A stretch of 54,187 nucleotides of DNA from JALYJZ01 sp964476895. Lineage in GTDB: Bacteria; Patescibacteriota; SICC01. The position numbers were made by a program, and so were the translations under genes. This document shows positions 15,738 through 23,293 of this stretch, piece by piece. The notes beneath the pieces are model-generated. The model was not told where the DNA came from. It searched no databases and saw only the letters and a list, made by a program, of their open reading frames with translations. How positions within the stretch are numbered: position 1 is the stretch's first letter; each line of letters starts with the position of its first letter. The DNA is taken from the NCBI GenBank assembly GCA_964476895.1, contig CAYZCS010000002.1:1-54187 (forward strand), read 5' to 3'.

Positions 15738-16827
15738 CCTCGTATCCCTCGATCATCCGCTCTAGCGAGAACCTTTCCCGTACACGCCGATAACTCCGCT
15801 TCCGCATCTCCCGATACTCGACGTCCGGCAGGGCATAGATCCGCCGCACCGCCTCGAGGATACCCGCAAGACCAGCCTCCTTAACCTGCCAGTCGCCGCG
15901 GATGTCGTCCGTGGACGGATTCACCAGGAAGCCGGTCTTTCCGTCCTCGACGATCTCAGGGGCCGCGCCGCGGGCGAACGTGATGACGGGCGTTCCCGCC
16001 GCCATGCTTTCGATGAACGTCAGACCGAACGGCTCCTCCCACTGGATCGGCAGCAGGGCAGCCCGTGCATCCGCGTACTGGCCGGCCCACTGTTCACTGC
16101 CATGATTTAGTGGGCCGAGGAACCGGACCCCGTCCGACAGATGTGGCGTGATTTCCGAATCGATGAATCCCTTCCGGCCTACGCCGGAAATCCGAAGCGG
16201 TTTGCCAGCCGTGCGGACAACCTTAATCGCCTCGGCAACGCCCTTCTCTCTCACGAGCCGGCCGACGAAAACCAAATCTTCCGATCCTTTGCCGGGTTCG
16301 TTCGGGAAAAGGTCGAAACGGGTACCATTGTAAACGGTGGACACAAAGTTGAGATGAGGAAACGTGGTCCGCTGGTAACCGGAGATACTGACCAGCGGTT
16401 GCTCCCTAAAATATTCGAATATGCGTCGCTGCTGGCGTCGGAGGACGTTATGAACCGTCACGACCGTGGGTGTGTCGCTGAGCGCGGCCAAGGGCATCCC
16501 AAGGTATGCCGGCTCGGTATGGAGATGGATGACGTCGAATCCGTCGGCCCGCTTATACAGCTCGGTCAGATACAGCGTCTTCTCACCCATGCCGTCCTTC
16601 GAGTCCCACTCCTGACGAGACAGCCCGAAATCCAGATCACTCGGCGCGAGCCCAAGGTCCTCAATACGAGCCTTGGATTTCGATCCCTGCGGCGCGAACA
16701 ACGTGACCTCGTGTCCGCGACCGGTCAAACCGTCCGCCAACTCACCGGTCAGAGCCGCACTTGCGGCCACTACCTCCGGTTTCGGGGGGACTGTGGTGCG
16801 GTTGCTGGCAAAGAGCGCGATCCTCAT
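15709..16827 (-). CDS. Glycosyltransferase family 4
   Basis: A 372-residue GT-B enzyme. The N-terminal domain holds GHEVTLFAP and DVIHLHTEPAYLG; the C-terminal donor domain begins at EDLVFVGRLVREKGV and contains the E-x7-E signature in EEPFGLTFIESMAAGTPV. Family 4 uses nucleotide-sugars with retention of configuration. It overlaps both neighbours, by ATGA with the sucrose-synthase-like gene and by 29 bases with the GT2 gene. Confidence 0.9.
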   Translation of the reverse strand: MRIALFASNRTTVPPKPEVVAASAALTGELADGLTGRGHEVTLFAPQGSKSKARIEDLGLAPSDLDFGLSRQEWDSKDGMGEKTLYLTELYKRADGFDVIHLHTEPAYLGMPLAALSDTPTVVTVHNVLRRQQRRIFEYFREQPLVSISGYQRTTFPHLNFVSTVYNGTRFDLFPNEPGKGSEDLVFVGRLVREKGVAEAIKVVRTAGKPLRISGVGRKGFIDSEITPHLSDGVRFLGPLNHGSEQWAGQYADARAALLPIQWEEPFGLTFIESMAAGTPVITFARGAAPEIVEDGKTGFLVNPSTDDIRGDWQVKEAGLAGILEAVRRIYALPDVEYREMRKRSYRRVRERFSLERMIEGYEDVYRKIANG

Positions 16828-18125
16828 GCTCGCAACGATGAATACAGGTCCCTGAACTGTTCGCTGATTTCTTCCCAGGCGTAGTGATTGCGTATCGTAC
16901 GTGCGGCGTTATCGGCCACCTTGGCCCGTTCCTTCCTGTTCTTGAGCAGGGTCTTGATCGTGTCCGCCAAGGCAGCCCTGTCGCCCGTATCCACTATGAA
17001 TCCGTTCAGTCCATCGACGATGATCTCACGACTGCCCGCGACCCTCGAGACGATCGGGGGCGTACCACAGGCCATCGCTTCGATGGTAGTAAGACCGAAC
17101 GGCTCATACCGGCCGGCCAGTACAAAAACCGCGGCCTGCCGGTAGTACGAGGCTAGCTGTTTCCCGTGCGGAACATTCCCCAGAAACGTCACTTTCCGTT
17201 CAAGTCCGTGCTTTTTGATCAGCTGCTTAAGCTTCCGCTCGGTCAGTCGCTCCTCCTCACTTTGAAACTCGCCATGGACAGAGCCACCCATACAGAGGTG
17301 CCAGGGTGTCCGCTTGATCCGCATGGCCGCCTCGACGACACGGTCCAGCCCCTTGGCTGGAACCATCCGGCTCATCGTGAGAATCGCATTCGGTTGCAGC
17401 TTCATGCTCCGATCCAGCGTTTGTGGCCGTGGATTAAAGACGGAAGTATCAACACCGGGGTAGATCACATGAAGACGCTCGAAGTTGATGTCGTAATATT
17501 CCAATAACTGAATCCGGCTGGTTTCACTGAGCACCACCGTGGCGTCGGCCCGCCTGAGGATCCGCTGTTCGATCTGGTTGCGAACTTGGAACCGGTAGAT
17601 GGATCGCAGCCGGGCCGGCGACGCTCCTTCGGCGCGCATCTCTATGTTCTTCACTTTTCCGGATGAGTGCGGCGTATGGACATGCGGAATTTTCTGAGAA
17701 CGGGACAGGAGTATTCCTGCATAACCGCCATCCCAGTAGTGAGAATGGACCATGTCATAGCGGAGCCGTTTCCGGGCAATCCAGTCACGAATGCCTTTCA
17801 CTAGAACCGGGATGGATTCGTAGATCTTCTCCTTCGAAATGAATGCCGTACCCCCGGCTTCCACCCGGACAATACGCACACCCTTGCCGATATGCTCCTC
17901 AGCAGGGAGGTCGCCGATCTGCCGGGTAAAGATGTCTACTTTCACGTTAGCCTTGGCCAATGCCTTGGCAAGCTGCAAAACATAGATGGTTTGCCCACCG
18001 GTGTCGGTTCGGCCCAGCGGCGGAGAACTCTGCACGTACCCGTGTGGATGAAGCATCATCACCCGACGGACTGGCCTGACCCTGGGAACGGTTTTGGTTT
18101 TGACAGTCATAGCTTCGAGCTTCAT
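16824..18125 (-). CDS. Sucrose-phosphate-synthase-like glycosyltransferase family 4
   Basis: A 433-residue GT4. The N-terminal glycine-rich donor/acceptor loop PPLGRTDTGGQTIYVLQLAK is the hallmark of the sucrose (phosphate) synthase group, followed by HSHYWDGGYAG and HTPHSSGKVK. The C-terminal domain has AILTMSRMVPAKGLDRV and EPFGLTTIEAMACGTPPIV. It could make sucrose-phosphate or another disaccharide. ATG 18125 has a GGAG five bases upstream; ATG 18110 is an alternative. It heads the three-glycosyltransferase operon and is divergent from the TreT-like gene. Confidence 0.85.
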   Translation of the reverse strand: MKLEAMTVKTKTVPRVRPVRRVMMLHPHGYVQSSPPLGRTDTGGQTIYVLQLAKALAKANVKVDIFTRQIGDLPAEEHIGKGVRIVRVEAGGTAFISKEKIYESIPVLVKGIRDWIARKRLRYDMVHSHYWDGGYAGILLSRSQKIPHVHTPHSSGKVKNIEMRAEGASPARLRSIYRFQVRNQIEQRILRRADATVVLSETSRIQLLEYYDINFERLHVIYPGVDTSVFNPRPQTLDRSMKLQPNAILTMSRMVPAKGLDRVVEAAMRIKRTPWHLCMGGSVHGEFQSEEERLTERKLKQLIKKHGLERKVTFLGNVPHGKQLASYYRQAAVFVLAGRYEPFGLTTIEAMACGTPPIVSRVAGSREIIVDGLNGFIVDTGDRAALADTIKTLLKNRKERAKVADNAARTIRNHYAWEEISEQFRDLYSSLRA

Positions 18126-18173
18126 TCTACTCCGCGGAGCTGGAATCGGCACCAATGGTGCACTATGGTGTAC

Positions 18174-18179
18174 TACACT
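18174..18179 (+). promoter_or_regulatory. -10 box TACACT before the treT upstream ORF
   Basis: TACACT, 8 bases before the ATG of the short upstream ORF. Immediately upstream are GCACC-AAT-GGTGC (palindromic) and a related ATGGTGTAC, a possible operator shared with the divergent glycosyltransferase operon. Confidence 0.45.
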
Positions 18180-18187
18180 TGAGGCTG

Positions 18188-18289
18188 ATGACGGAGACAG
18201 ACACCGGAGCAAAACGGATGGTCGATCGCCACGAAGCAACGTTCCGCCGATTGGCCGGCGGACGATCGCGGAAAGCGGGCAGGAGCTGA
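18188..18289 (+). CDS. Short upstream ORF (33 codons) before treT
   Basis: The ORF starts 8 bases after TACACT and its TGA ends four bases before the treT ATG. The product is basic (MTETDTGAKR at the start, GRSRKAGRS at the end). The treT ribosome site (CAGGAG) lies inside its last codons, so ribosomes finishing it would be positioned to start treT. It may be a leader peptide or simply a translated leader; no homologue is recognised. Confidence 0.4.
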   Translation: MTETDTGAKRMVDRHEATFRRLAGGRSRKAGRS

Positions 18290-18293
18290 GTTC

Positions 18294-19532
18294 ATGAAGA
18301 AAGTCACGGTCAATCCGATTTCCGCAGAAGCATATACGCGCATAGGGGCCGACATCGTTTCCACCGCCGACGGGACGGCGGTTTCGCTTAAGGGAAAACG
18401 CATCCTCCACGTGAACTCCACCGCCAATGGCGGCGGCGTGGCGGAGATCCTGCGGTCGGAGGTCCCGCTGATGCAGGATCTCGGCATCCGGGCCGAATGG
18501 CAGGTGATCGAGCCCGAACCCGACTTCTTCGAGATCACCAAGAAAATCCATAACGCCCTGCAGGGCGAGCAGGCCGACCTGACCGACGCGGAATGGGAAC
18601 GCTACGAGACGGCCAGCAAGCAGCTTGGCACGCAGCTTGATCCGACCGCCTGGGACGCCATCATCATCCACGACCCGCAGCCGGCCGCCATCCCGTTCTT
18701 CCACACCGACGCCGACGCGGCCGAGTGGATCTGGCGGTGTCATCTCGACAGCTCCAAGCCGCTCCCCGCGGCCCAACAACGGTTCGTCCGGTACCTGAGG
18801 CCCTACGCGGGCGGCATCTTCAGCCTGGAAAAGTTCCGGCTGCCCGGTTTCGCCCCGGACCACTCCGCGATCATCCCGCCCGCGATCGACCCGCTGACCG
18901 ATAAGAACCAGCCGATGACCGAAGCAGAAGCCCGGAAATTGGTCGGGCTGTGCCAAGTCGACCCCGACCGGCCGTTCATCATACAAGTCTCCCGCTTCGA
19001 CCAATGGAAGGATCCCCTGGGCGTGCTTGAGGCCTGGCGGCTCGCCAGGCAACAGGTGCCCGAACTCCAGCTCGTCCTGATCGGTGGGACGGCGGACGAT
19101 GATCCGCAGTCGCCGCGCATCCTCGCCCGGCTCCGTGAAGAAGCCAACGACCAGGACCATGGTCTCTGCATCCTCGCCGACACCGCCGACGACCGCACCG
19201 TGAAGGCGTTCCTGACCCTGGCCACGGTGGCGATCCAGAAATCCCTTCGTGAGGGATTCGGCCTCACCGTCACCGAGGCGCTCTGGGCCGGGACGCCGGT
19301 GATCGGCAGCAACGTCGGCGGCATCACGCTGCAGATCGAGAACGACGTGAACGGCTACTTGGTATCTACCGTCTCCGAGGCCGCGGAACGAATCGTCGAA
19401 CTCTGCCGCGATCCGAAGCGCGCCAAACGGTTCGGTGAAGCCGGTCGGGAGATCGTCCGGGAGAAGTTCCTGCTACCACGCCTGGTCGCCGACGACCTGA
19501 AGCTCATCGAGGCCGTGCTGAACGGCGCATGA
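18294..19532 (+). CDS. treT: Trehalose synthase (TreT-like, GT4)
   Basis: A 412-residue GT4 enzyme resembling trehalose glycosyltransferring synthase, which joins nucleotide-glucose and glucose. The diagnostic N-terminal loop HVNSTANGGGVAEIL is followed by IIHDPQPAAIPFF and WRCHLD. The donor domain has FIIQVSRFDQWKDP and the E-x7-E motif in REGFGLTVTEALWAGTPVIG. ATG is preceded by CAGGAG. The sucrose-synthase-like gene on the other side of the shared promoter region suggests a disaccharide or compatible-solute theme. Trehalose phosphorylase-like activity is an alternative. Confidence 0.82.
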   Translation: MKKVTVNPISAEAYTRIGADIVSTADGTAVSLKGKRILHVNSTANGGGVAEILRSEVPLMQDLGIRAEWQVIEPEPDFFEITKKIHNALQGEQADLTDAEWERYETASKQLGTQLDPTAWDAIIIHDPQPAAIPFFHTDADAAEWIWRCHLDSSKPLPAAQQRFVRYLRPYAGGIFSLEKFRLPGFAPDHSAIIPPAIDPLTDKNQPMTEAEARKLVGLCQVDPDRPFIIQVSRFDQWKDPLGVLEAWRLARQQVPELQLVLIGGTADDDPQSPRILARLREEANDQDHGLCILADTADDRTVKAFLTLATVAIQKSLREGFGLTVTEALWAGTPVIGSNVGGITLQIENDVNGYLVSTVSEAAERIVELCRDPKRAKRFGEAGREIVREKFLLPRLVADDLKLIEAVLNGA

Positions 19533-19536
19533 GCCG

Positions 19537-19542
19537 TATACT
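19537..19542 (+). promoter_or_regulatory. -10 box TATACT for ruvA
   Basis: TATACT lies six bases before the ruvA ATG, immediately after the treT stop. The intervening GGAGAC could also act as a close Shine-Dalgarno in a read-through transcript. Confidence 0.5.
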
Positions 19543-19548
19543 GGAGAC

Positions 19549-20115
19549 ATGATCGCCCAGCTGACCGGCACATTGCTCGAGAAAGAGCCGACCGGCCTGA
19601 TCGTCGAGACCGGCGGCGTGGGATACCTCGTGGCCGTCCCCGTCTCAACGCTCGCCGCCTTGCCGAAGACCGGCGCGGAAGTGACCCTGTATACGCATCA
19701 GTACGTCCGCGAAGACGTGCTGGCGCTGTACGGGTTCGCCGCCAAGGCGGAGCGGCGGCTGTTCATGCAGCTCCTCGGCGTGTCAGGCATCGGTCCGAAG
19801 GTCGCCCTGGCGATCCTCTCCCTGGCTTCGCCGGACGACATCCGCGCGGCGATTTCCGCCGGCGATGCCGGCTTCCTGGCCTCGGTGCCGGGCATCGGCA
19901 AGAAGACGGCGGAACGCGTGGTGATCGACCTGCAGGACAAGATGGAGATGGTCACCAGCGAAGGCGCTCCGCGCGGCCAGGAAGAGGCCGTGGAAGCACT
20001 GGCAGCGCTCGGCTATTCCACCGCCCAGGCCAGGAAGGCCGTGCATGCGGTGGCCGGCGGCGCGGACTCGACCGAAGCCGTCATCAAGGCCGCCCTCAGG
20101 GAGCTCTCGTCATGA
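19549..20115 (+). CDS. ruvA: Holliday junction branch-migration protein RuvA
   Basis: 188 residues in the RuvA order: N-terminal OB-fold MIAQLTGTLLEKEPTG with YTHQYVREDVLALYGF, two helix-hairpin-helix motifs (LLGVSGIGPKVALAILS and SVPGIGKKTAERVVIDL), and a C-terminal UBA-like domain (EAVEALAALGYSTAQARKAV) that contacts RuvB. RuvA binds four-way junctions and loads RuvB. Its stop overlaps the ruvB ATG as ATGA. Confidence 0.96.
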   Translation: MIAQLTGTLLEKEPTGLIVETGGVGYLVAVPVSTLAALPKTGAEVTLYTHQYVREDVLALYGFAAKAERRLFMQLLGVSGIGPKVALAILSLASPDDIRAAISAGDAGFLASVPGIGKKTAERVVIDLQDKMEMVTSEGAPRGQEEAVEALAALGYSTAQARKAVHAVAGGADSTEAVIKAALRELSS

Positions 20116-21137
20116 GCGACGCGCCCGACCGGCTGATCTCCGCCTCCACCACCGAGTCCGACGTGGCGCTCGACGTGGCGCTCCGGCCGAAGGCGCTCAA
20201 GGAGTATGTCGGCCAGGGTGACATCAAGGAGTCGCTGGGTATCCTGATCGAGGCCGCGACCAAGCGCGGCGAGGCCATCGACCATCTCCTGCTGTACGGT
20301 CCGCCGGGGCTCGGCAAGACCACCCTCGCCGGCGTGATCGCCCACGAGACCAACGCGACGCTCCAGACCACCAGCGGGCCGGCGATCGAGCGGGCCGGCG
20401 ACCTCGCTTCGATCCTGACCAACCTGGAACCGGGCGACGTGCTGTTCATCGACGAGATCCACCGCCTGCCGAAGACGGTCGAGGAGATGCTTTACCCGGC
20501 GATGGAAGACCGGAAGATCGACATCGTGATCGGGAAAGGCCCCGGCGCCCGGTCGGTGCGGCTCGACCTCGAGCCGTTCACGATCATCGGCGCGACCACG
20601 AAGGTCGGCTCCCTCTCCTCGCCCCTCCGCGACCGGTTCGGTGCAACCTACCAGCTCGCGTTCTACTCCGACGAAGAGATGCGGAAGATCCTCGGCCGTT
20701 CGGCGAAGATCCTCGGCGTACAAGCCGACCGTGCCGCGCTCGACGCGTTGGCCGGCCGTTCCCGGCAGACGCCACGGGTGGCCAACCGGCTGCTCAAGCG
20801 GGCCCGCGACTGGGCCCAGACGCGCGGCACCGGCACGATCGACGGGCAGGCCGCCACCGAGTCGCTCAAGCTCGAAGGCGTTGACGAGCTCGGCCTCGAC
20901 GCCACCGACCGCCGGCTCCTCAAGACGATCATCGAGAAGTTCAAAGGGGGGCCGGTCGGGCTCGGAACCCTCGCCGCGGCGGTCAGCGACGAGTCCGAGA
21001 CCATCGAGGAAGTCTACGAGCCGTTCCTGATCCAGCTGGGCCTCCTCGAGCGCACGCCGCGCGGCCGCAAGGCCACGGAACAGGCCTACCGGCACCTCGG
21101 CATCGAGACTCCCGCGCCCCAGAAGAAGTTACTGTAG
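20112..21137 (+). CDS. ruvB: Holliday junction DNA helicase RuvB
   Basis: A 341-residue AAA+ motor: Walker A GPPGLGKTT at 63-71, Walker B FIDEIHRLPK, the family-specific LRPKALKEYVGQ, sensor I GATTKVGSLSSPLRDRFG with the arginine finger, and a C-terminal winged helix (EPFLIQLGLLERTPRGRKAT). It drives branch migration with RuvA. Start is fixed by the ATGA overlap with ruvA. Confidence 0.97.
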   Translation: MSDAPDRLISASTTESDVALDVALRPKALKEYVGQGDIKESLGILIEAATKRGEAIDHLLLYGPPGLGKTTLAGVIAHETNATLQTTSGPAIERAGDLASILTNLEPGDVLFIDEIHRLPKTVEEMLYPAMEDRKIDIVIGKGPGARSVRLDLEPFTIIGATTKVGSLSSPLRDRFGATYQLAFYSDEEMRKILGRSAKILGVQADRAALDALAGRSRQTPRVANRLLKRARDWAQTRGTGTIDGQAATESLKLEGVDELGLDATDRRLLKTIIEKFKGGPVGLGTLAAAVSDESETIEEVYEPFLIQLGLLERTPRGRKATEQAYRHLGIETPAPQKKLL

Positions 21138-21175
21138 CTTGCATCGGGGCGTCCGCGGCGTTACGTTCAAAGCCA

Positions 21176-21379
21176 ATGGCAATCATCATCATCTCGTATC
21201 TGCTGTACGCCCTGATCCTCACCGGGTTCGCCGTCGCGGCGATCTACCACGCCCGGCGGTTCGGGTTCCCCGGTGACCACACCGCGCTGGCGACAGGCAC
21301 GTACCTCACGGTAGTCGTCCTGATCATCGCTACCACGGTCATCGCGCTCGGCGGGGCCGGCATCGGAGGAAACCTATGA
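21176..21379 (+). CDS. Small two-helix membrane protein
   Basis: 67 residues with two hydrophobic segments (IIISYLLYALILTGFAVAAI and YLTVVVLIIATTVIALGG) joined by YHARRFGFPGDH. No family recognised. Its stop overlaps the PH-domain gene as ATGA, so the two are probably a functional pair. Confidence 0.7.
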   Translation: MAIIIISYLLYALILTGFAVAAIYHARRFGFPGDHTALATGTYLTVVVLIIATTVIALGGAGIGGNL

Positions 21380-22110
21380 GCGGCCGCTTCCCCGACCAAC
21401 GGCCCGACGAGCAGGTGCTGGCGATCGTGCGGCCGCACTGGCTGGTAATACTGCCCGCGATCCTCCTGACCGGCGCGCTCGGCCTGCTGCCGCCGTTCGT
21501 CGTCTGGGGCGTGAACGCCGTTGACCTCGGCGTGAACGGACCCGGGGCGGCCGTGGGAATCACGATTATCTCCGCCTTCTACCTGACGCTTGCGACCTAC
21601 TTCTACATCCGCTGGCTGGACTACTACCTCGACGTAGGCGTGGTCACCGACAAGCGCGTCGTGGACATAGACCAGCTCGGGCTCTTCCGCCGGAACGTGG
21701 ACGAGCTCGATCGCAAGGTGATCCAGGACGTGACCGTCTCCCGGCACGGGTTCCTGCAGACGATCTTCAACTTCGGGAACCTGGAGATCCAGACGGCCGG
21801 CGAGCGGCGGAACTTCGAGTTCCGCGGCATCCCGAACCCGGAGAAGGTCCAGCACCTGGTCGCGCGGGCACAGGACAAACGGGACGATGGGGGCGGCGGC
21901 GCGTCCGGCGGCTCAGGTACGGATTCGCAACCAGGCGGACCTGCCGCGTCGCAGAGCAAGCCTTCGCAGCACCACCGGCCGACGCAACAGCCGCATCCGA
22001 CGAAACCCCGACCGACCCCACACGGGCAGCAAGCTGCACAACCGGAACGTCCGGCTCCGCCGAAGCGTCCGGACCAATCCAGCCAGGGCCTGCCGCGGGA
22101 GTTCGAGTAA
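21376..22110 (+). CDS. PH-domain (bPH2) membrane protein with disordered tail
   Basis: A 244-residue protein: N-terminal DEQVLAIVRPHWLVILPAIL leads into two transmembrane helices (~20-45 and 58-80), then a bacterial PH domain of the YdbS/YdbT kind (YYLDVGVVTDKRVVDID...FGNLEIQTAGERRNFEF, residues ~85-165). Residues ~168-244 are a Gly/Ser- then Pro/Gln/His-rich disordered tail. Bacterial PH-domain membrane proteins are linked to envelope homeostasis; the specific role here is unknown. Confidence 0.82.
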   Translation: MSGRFPDQRPDEQVLAIVRPHWLVILPAILLTGALGLLPPFVVWGVNAVDLGVNGPGAAVGITIISAFYLTLATYFYIRWLDYYLDVGVVTDKRVVDIDQLGLFRRNVDELDRKVIQDVTVSRHGFLQTIFNFGNLEIQTAGERRNFEFRGIPNPEKVQHLVARAQDKRDDGGGGASGGSGTDSQPGGPAASQSKPSQHHRPTQQPHPTKPRPTPHGQQAAQPERPAPPKRPDQSSQGLPREFE

Positions 22111-22147
22111 CGTTAATTCCACCATTGGCACTAGGTTTTGAGAACCG
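22111..22147 (+). repeat. Left imperfect direct repeat at the island edge
   Basis: The pattern gTTA..TCCACC.ATTGG.ACTA..TTT...GAA recurs at 24088-24124 in the same orientation (about 26 of 37 positions). The two copies bound the AT-richer XRE/ImmA island, so they could be remnants of attachment sites. The similarity is modest, and a chance or regulatory origin is possible. Confidence 0.35.
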
Positions 22148-22180
22148 GCTTAGTTGCAGGTCATTCATGGGTCACTAAGC
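22148..22180 (-). terminator. Inverted repeat downstream of the nuclease-like operon
   Basis: GCTTAGT and ACTAAGC (7 bp, 19-base loop) lie about 55 bases beyond the stop of the 83-residue protein gene. There is no U-tract; the role is tentative. Nothing else is seen between 22181 and 22234. Confidence 0.3.
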
Positions 22181-22234
22181 GTCGCATCGCTCCCGGAGGC
22201 AACGCGTCTTTCTCGAACCGCTCAAGCAGCGAAG

Positions 22235-22486
22235 TCAGGACAGGAGGCGCCTAGCCTCAGCTACGGCCTTATCGCAACAGCCGCCAAATTTAAATTGGTA
22301 CCCATCGGCAGTTTGGTCGACGCCTGTAACCCGTGGAGGTTTGTTGTGAACTGGGCAGCGCGCACTCTGGACCTTCTTGGTAACCCCTTCGATGGTCAAT
22401 CTCCGGACCTCACCTTCGAGGCCGTCTGTGAACTGGCGCTGACTCACTTTTCTACCCCCGATGCGATACTCGATTTTCACACTCAT
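22235..22486 (-). CDS. 83-residue protein with CxxH...CC motif
   Basis: A small soluble protein with C44-x2-H47 (ARCPVHNKPP) and a distant C70-C71 pair (FGGCCDKAVAEARRLL), a likely zinc site. The N-terminal half (VKIEYRIGGRKVSQRQF) looks like a beta-hairpin followed by an amphipathic helix. Small proteins with this CP.H...CC pattern occur as unannotated accessory genes in many bacteria; I do not know a function. Its ATG overlaps the nuclease-like gene stop as ATGA, so the two are co-translated and probably act together. Confidence 0.75.
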   Translation of the reverse strand: MSVKIEYRIGGRKVSQRQFTDGLEGEVRRLTIEGVTKKVQSARCPVHNKPPRVTGVDQTADGYQFKFGGCCDKAVAEARRLLS

Positions 22487-22851
22487 GAGATTACCGTAAG
22501 ATTGCGAGTGCTACCACCGGCCGTCTTGACCGCTTGACGAGCCGCGTCCGCCCACCCTTTCGGTACACAGAGGATGAATGGGCATGGAGCACCAGTCCCA
22601 GTCATAGAGCGGTTCGAAAAGTCACGAAATTGCTCCTGGGACGTTGCCGAGGTGAGGTCGCTCCCGATCTTGGCCTCGCCGATCAAGAGAACGCCTCCTT
22701 TCGTGCCCAGTGCATCGGGTTCATGTGCGCCAACGGCGTAGGGGTCGGGGTAATTGAGGCCACCGGCCGCGTTGGTTACTTCGACGCCTTGGCCTTTCAT
22801 GTATCCAACCAGGCCTGCGACTAATCGTTGATGTTCGGGTGTTTCAGCCAT
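22483..22851 (-). CDS. Minimal PD-(D/E)XK nuclease-like protein
   Basis: The 122-residue protein shows the core of the PD-(D/E)XK phosphodiesterase fold: D46 in HEPDALG, E59-A60-K61 in VLLIGEAKIG, a following SQEQF helix with conserved-type Gln, and an N-terminal helix (TPEHQRLVAGLVGYMKGQG) that may carry the first acidic residue. A C-terminal strand FILCVPKGW completes the fold. No DNA-recognition domain is present, so specificity would have to come from a partner, perhaps the Cys/His protein. AAAGGAG precedes the ATG. It is divergent from the XRE-ImmA pair. A repair or resolvase-like role is the main alternative to defence. Confidence 0.72.
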   Translation of the reverse strand: MAETPEHQRLVAGLVGYMKGQGVEVTNAAGGLNYPDPYAVGAHEPDALGTKGGVLLIGEAKIGSDLTSATSQEQFRDFSNRSMTGTGAPCPFILCVPKGWADAARQAVKTAGGSTRNLTVIS

Positions 22852-22877
22852 ATAACTCCTTTCGGCTTAACTTTTCA

Positions 22878-22883
22878 TTATGC
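22878..22883 (-). promoter_or_regulatory. -10 box CATAAT of the nuclease-like operon
   Basis: Minus-strand CATAAT, 26 bases before the ATG, with AAAGGAG in the short leader. The adjacent inverted repeat falls in the -35/-10 spacer. Confidence 0.5.
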
Positions 22884-22898
22884 AAAATCCACTTTGCA
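22881..22898. promoter_or_regulatory. Putative XRE operator (inverted repeat)
   Basis: TGCAAA-ATCCAC-TTTGCA: 6-bp arms and a 6-base spacer, midway between the divergent promoters. Its size and position fit a dimeric XRE repressor site that would block the nuclease-like operon and affect the repressor's own promoter. Confidence 0.5.
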
Positions 22899-22912
22899 AT
22901 CTAACTCCGGAC

Positions 22913-22941
22913 TTGTCAACCGTTTCGATTAAGTTTTCAAT
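22913..22941 (+). promoter_or_regulatory. Promoter of the XRE-ImmA operon
   Basis: TTGTCA, 17 bases, TTCAAT, then seven bases to a GTG in frame with the XRE protein. This argues for the GTG start and a leaderless message. Confidence 0.5.
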
Positions 22942-22948
22942 TGGTGAA

Positions 22949-23293
22949 GTGGAGGATTACGCAGCACTTGGTAAACGGATACGGCAAGCCAGGGAAACAG
23001 CCGGCTTGCTCCAAACCGAGCTGGCCGAAAAGGTCGGCCTGGAGTCGGGTACTTCGATTTCGTTGATCGAGTCTGGATCTCGGAAGCCAAGCGTTGGCGC
23101 GCTTAACCGAATTGCTCAGGCAACAAAGACGGATGTCTCCTACCTAATAGGCGCTGACACGCCTAACGTCCGTGGAACACTCAGAGCCGAAGGTCTTTCA
23201 CTGAAAGATGTGGCGGTGATTGAAAACATCATCGAATTAATGAAGAAGGGAGACGATGGAGGCAACGCCTCCGGGCCGGCGCGCCGCCGCTAA
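22949..23293 (+). CDS. XRE-family (ImmR-like) repressor
   Basis: The 114-residue protein has a Cro/CI-type helix-turn-helix at ~10-65 (GKRIRQARETAGLLQTEL, ISLIESGSRKPSVGALNRI, DVSYLIGAD) and a C-terminal helix (LKDVAVIENIIELMKK) that could mediate dimerisation. An in-frame ATG at 22880 would add 23 residues, but it lies inside the operator and upstream of the promoter, so GTG 22949 is preferred. It overlaps the ImmA-type gene by 38 bases. The pair mirrors ImmR/ImmA of ICEBs1 and DdrO/IrrE of Deinococcus, where the protease cleaves the repressor after DNA damage or another cue. Confidence 0.85.
   Translation: MEDYAALGKRIRQARETAGLLQTELAEKVGLESGTSISLIESGSRKPSVGALNRIAQATKTDVSYLIGADTPNVRGTLRAEGLSLKDVAVIENIIELMKKGDDGGNASGPARRR

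Noticed and set aside
16824..19160. 778-codon minus-strand frame extending the sucrose-synthase-like protein
   Set aside because: The extra N-terminal part is antisense to treT, which is intact. The true start (18125 or 18110) gives the family N-terminus.
22534..22824. Plus-strand 96-codon frame in the island
   Set aside because: Antisense to the PD-(D/E)XK-like gene, which has a ribosome site, overlap coupling and fold motifs.
22880..22948. ATG 22880 as the start of the XRE repressor
   Set aside because: It lies in the inverted-repeat operator and upstream of a good promoter. The extra residues show no family character. Kept only as an alternative.
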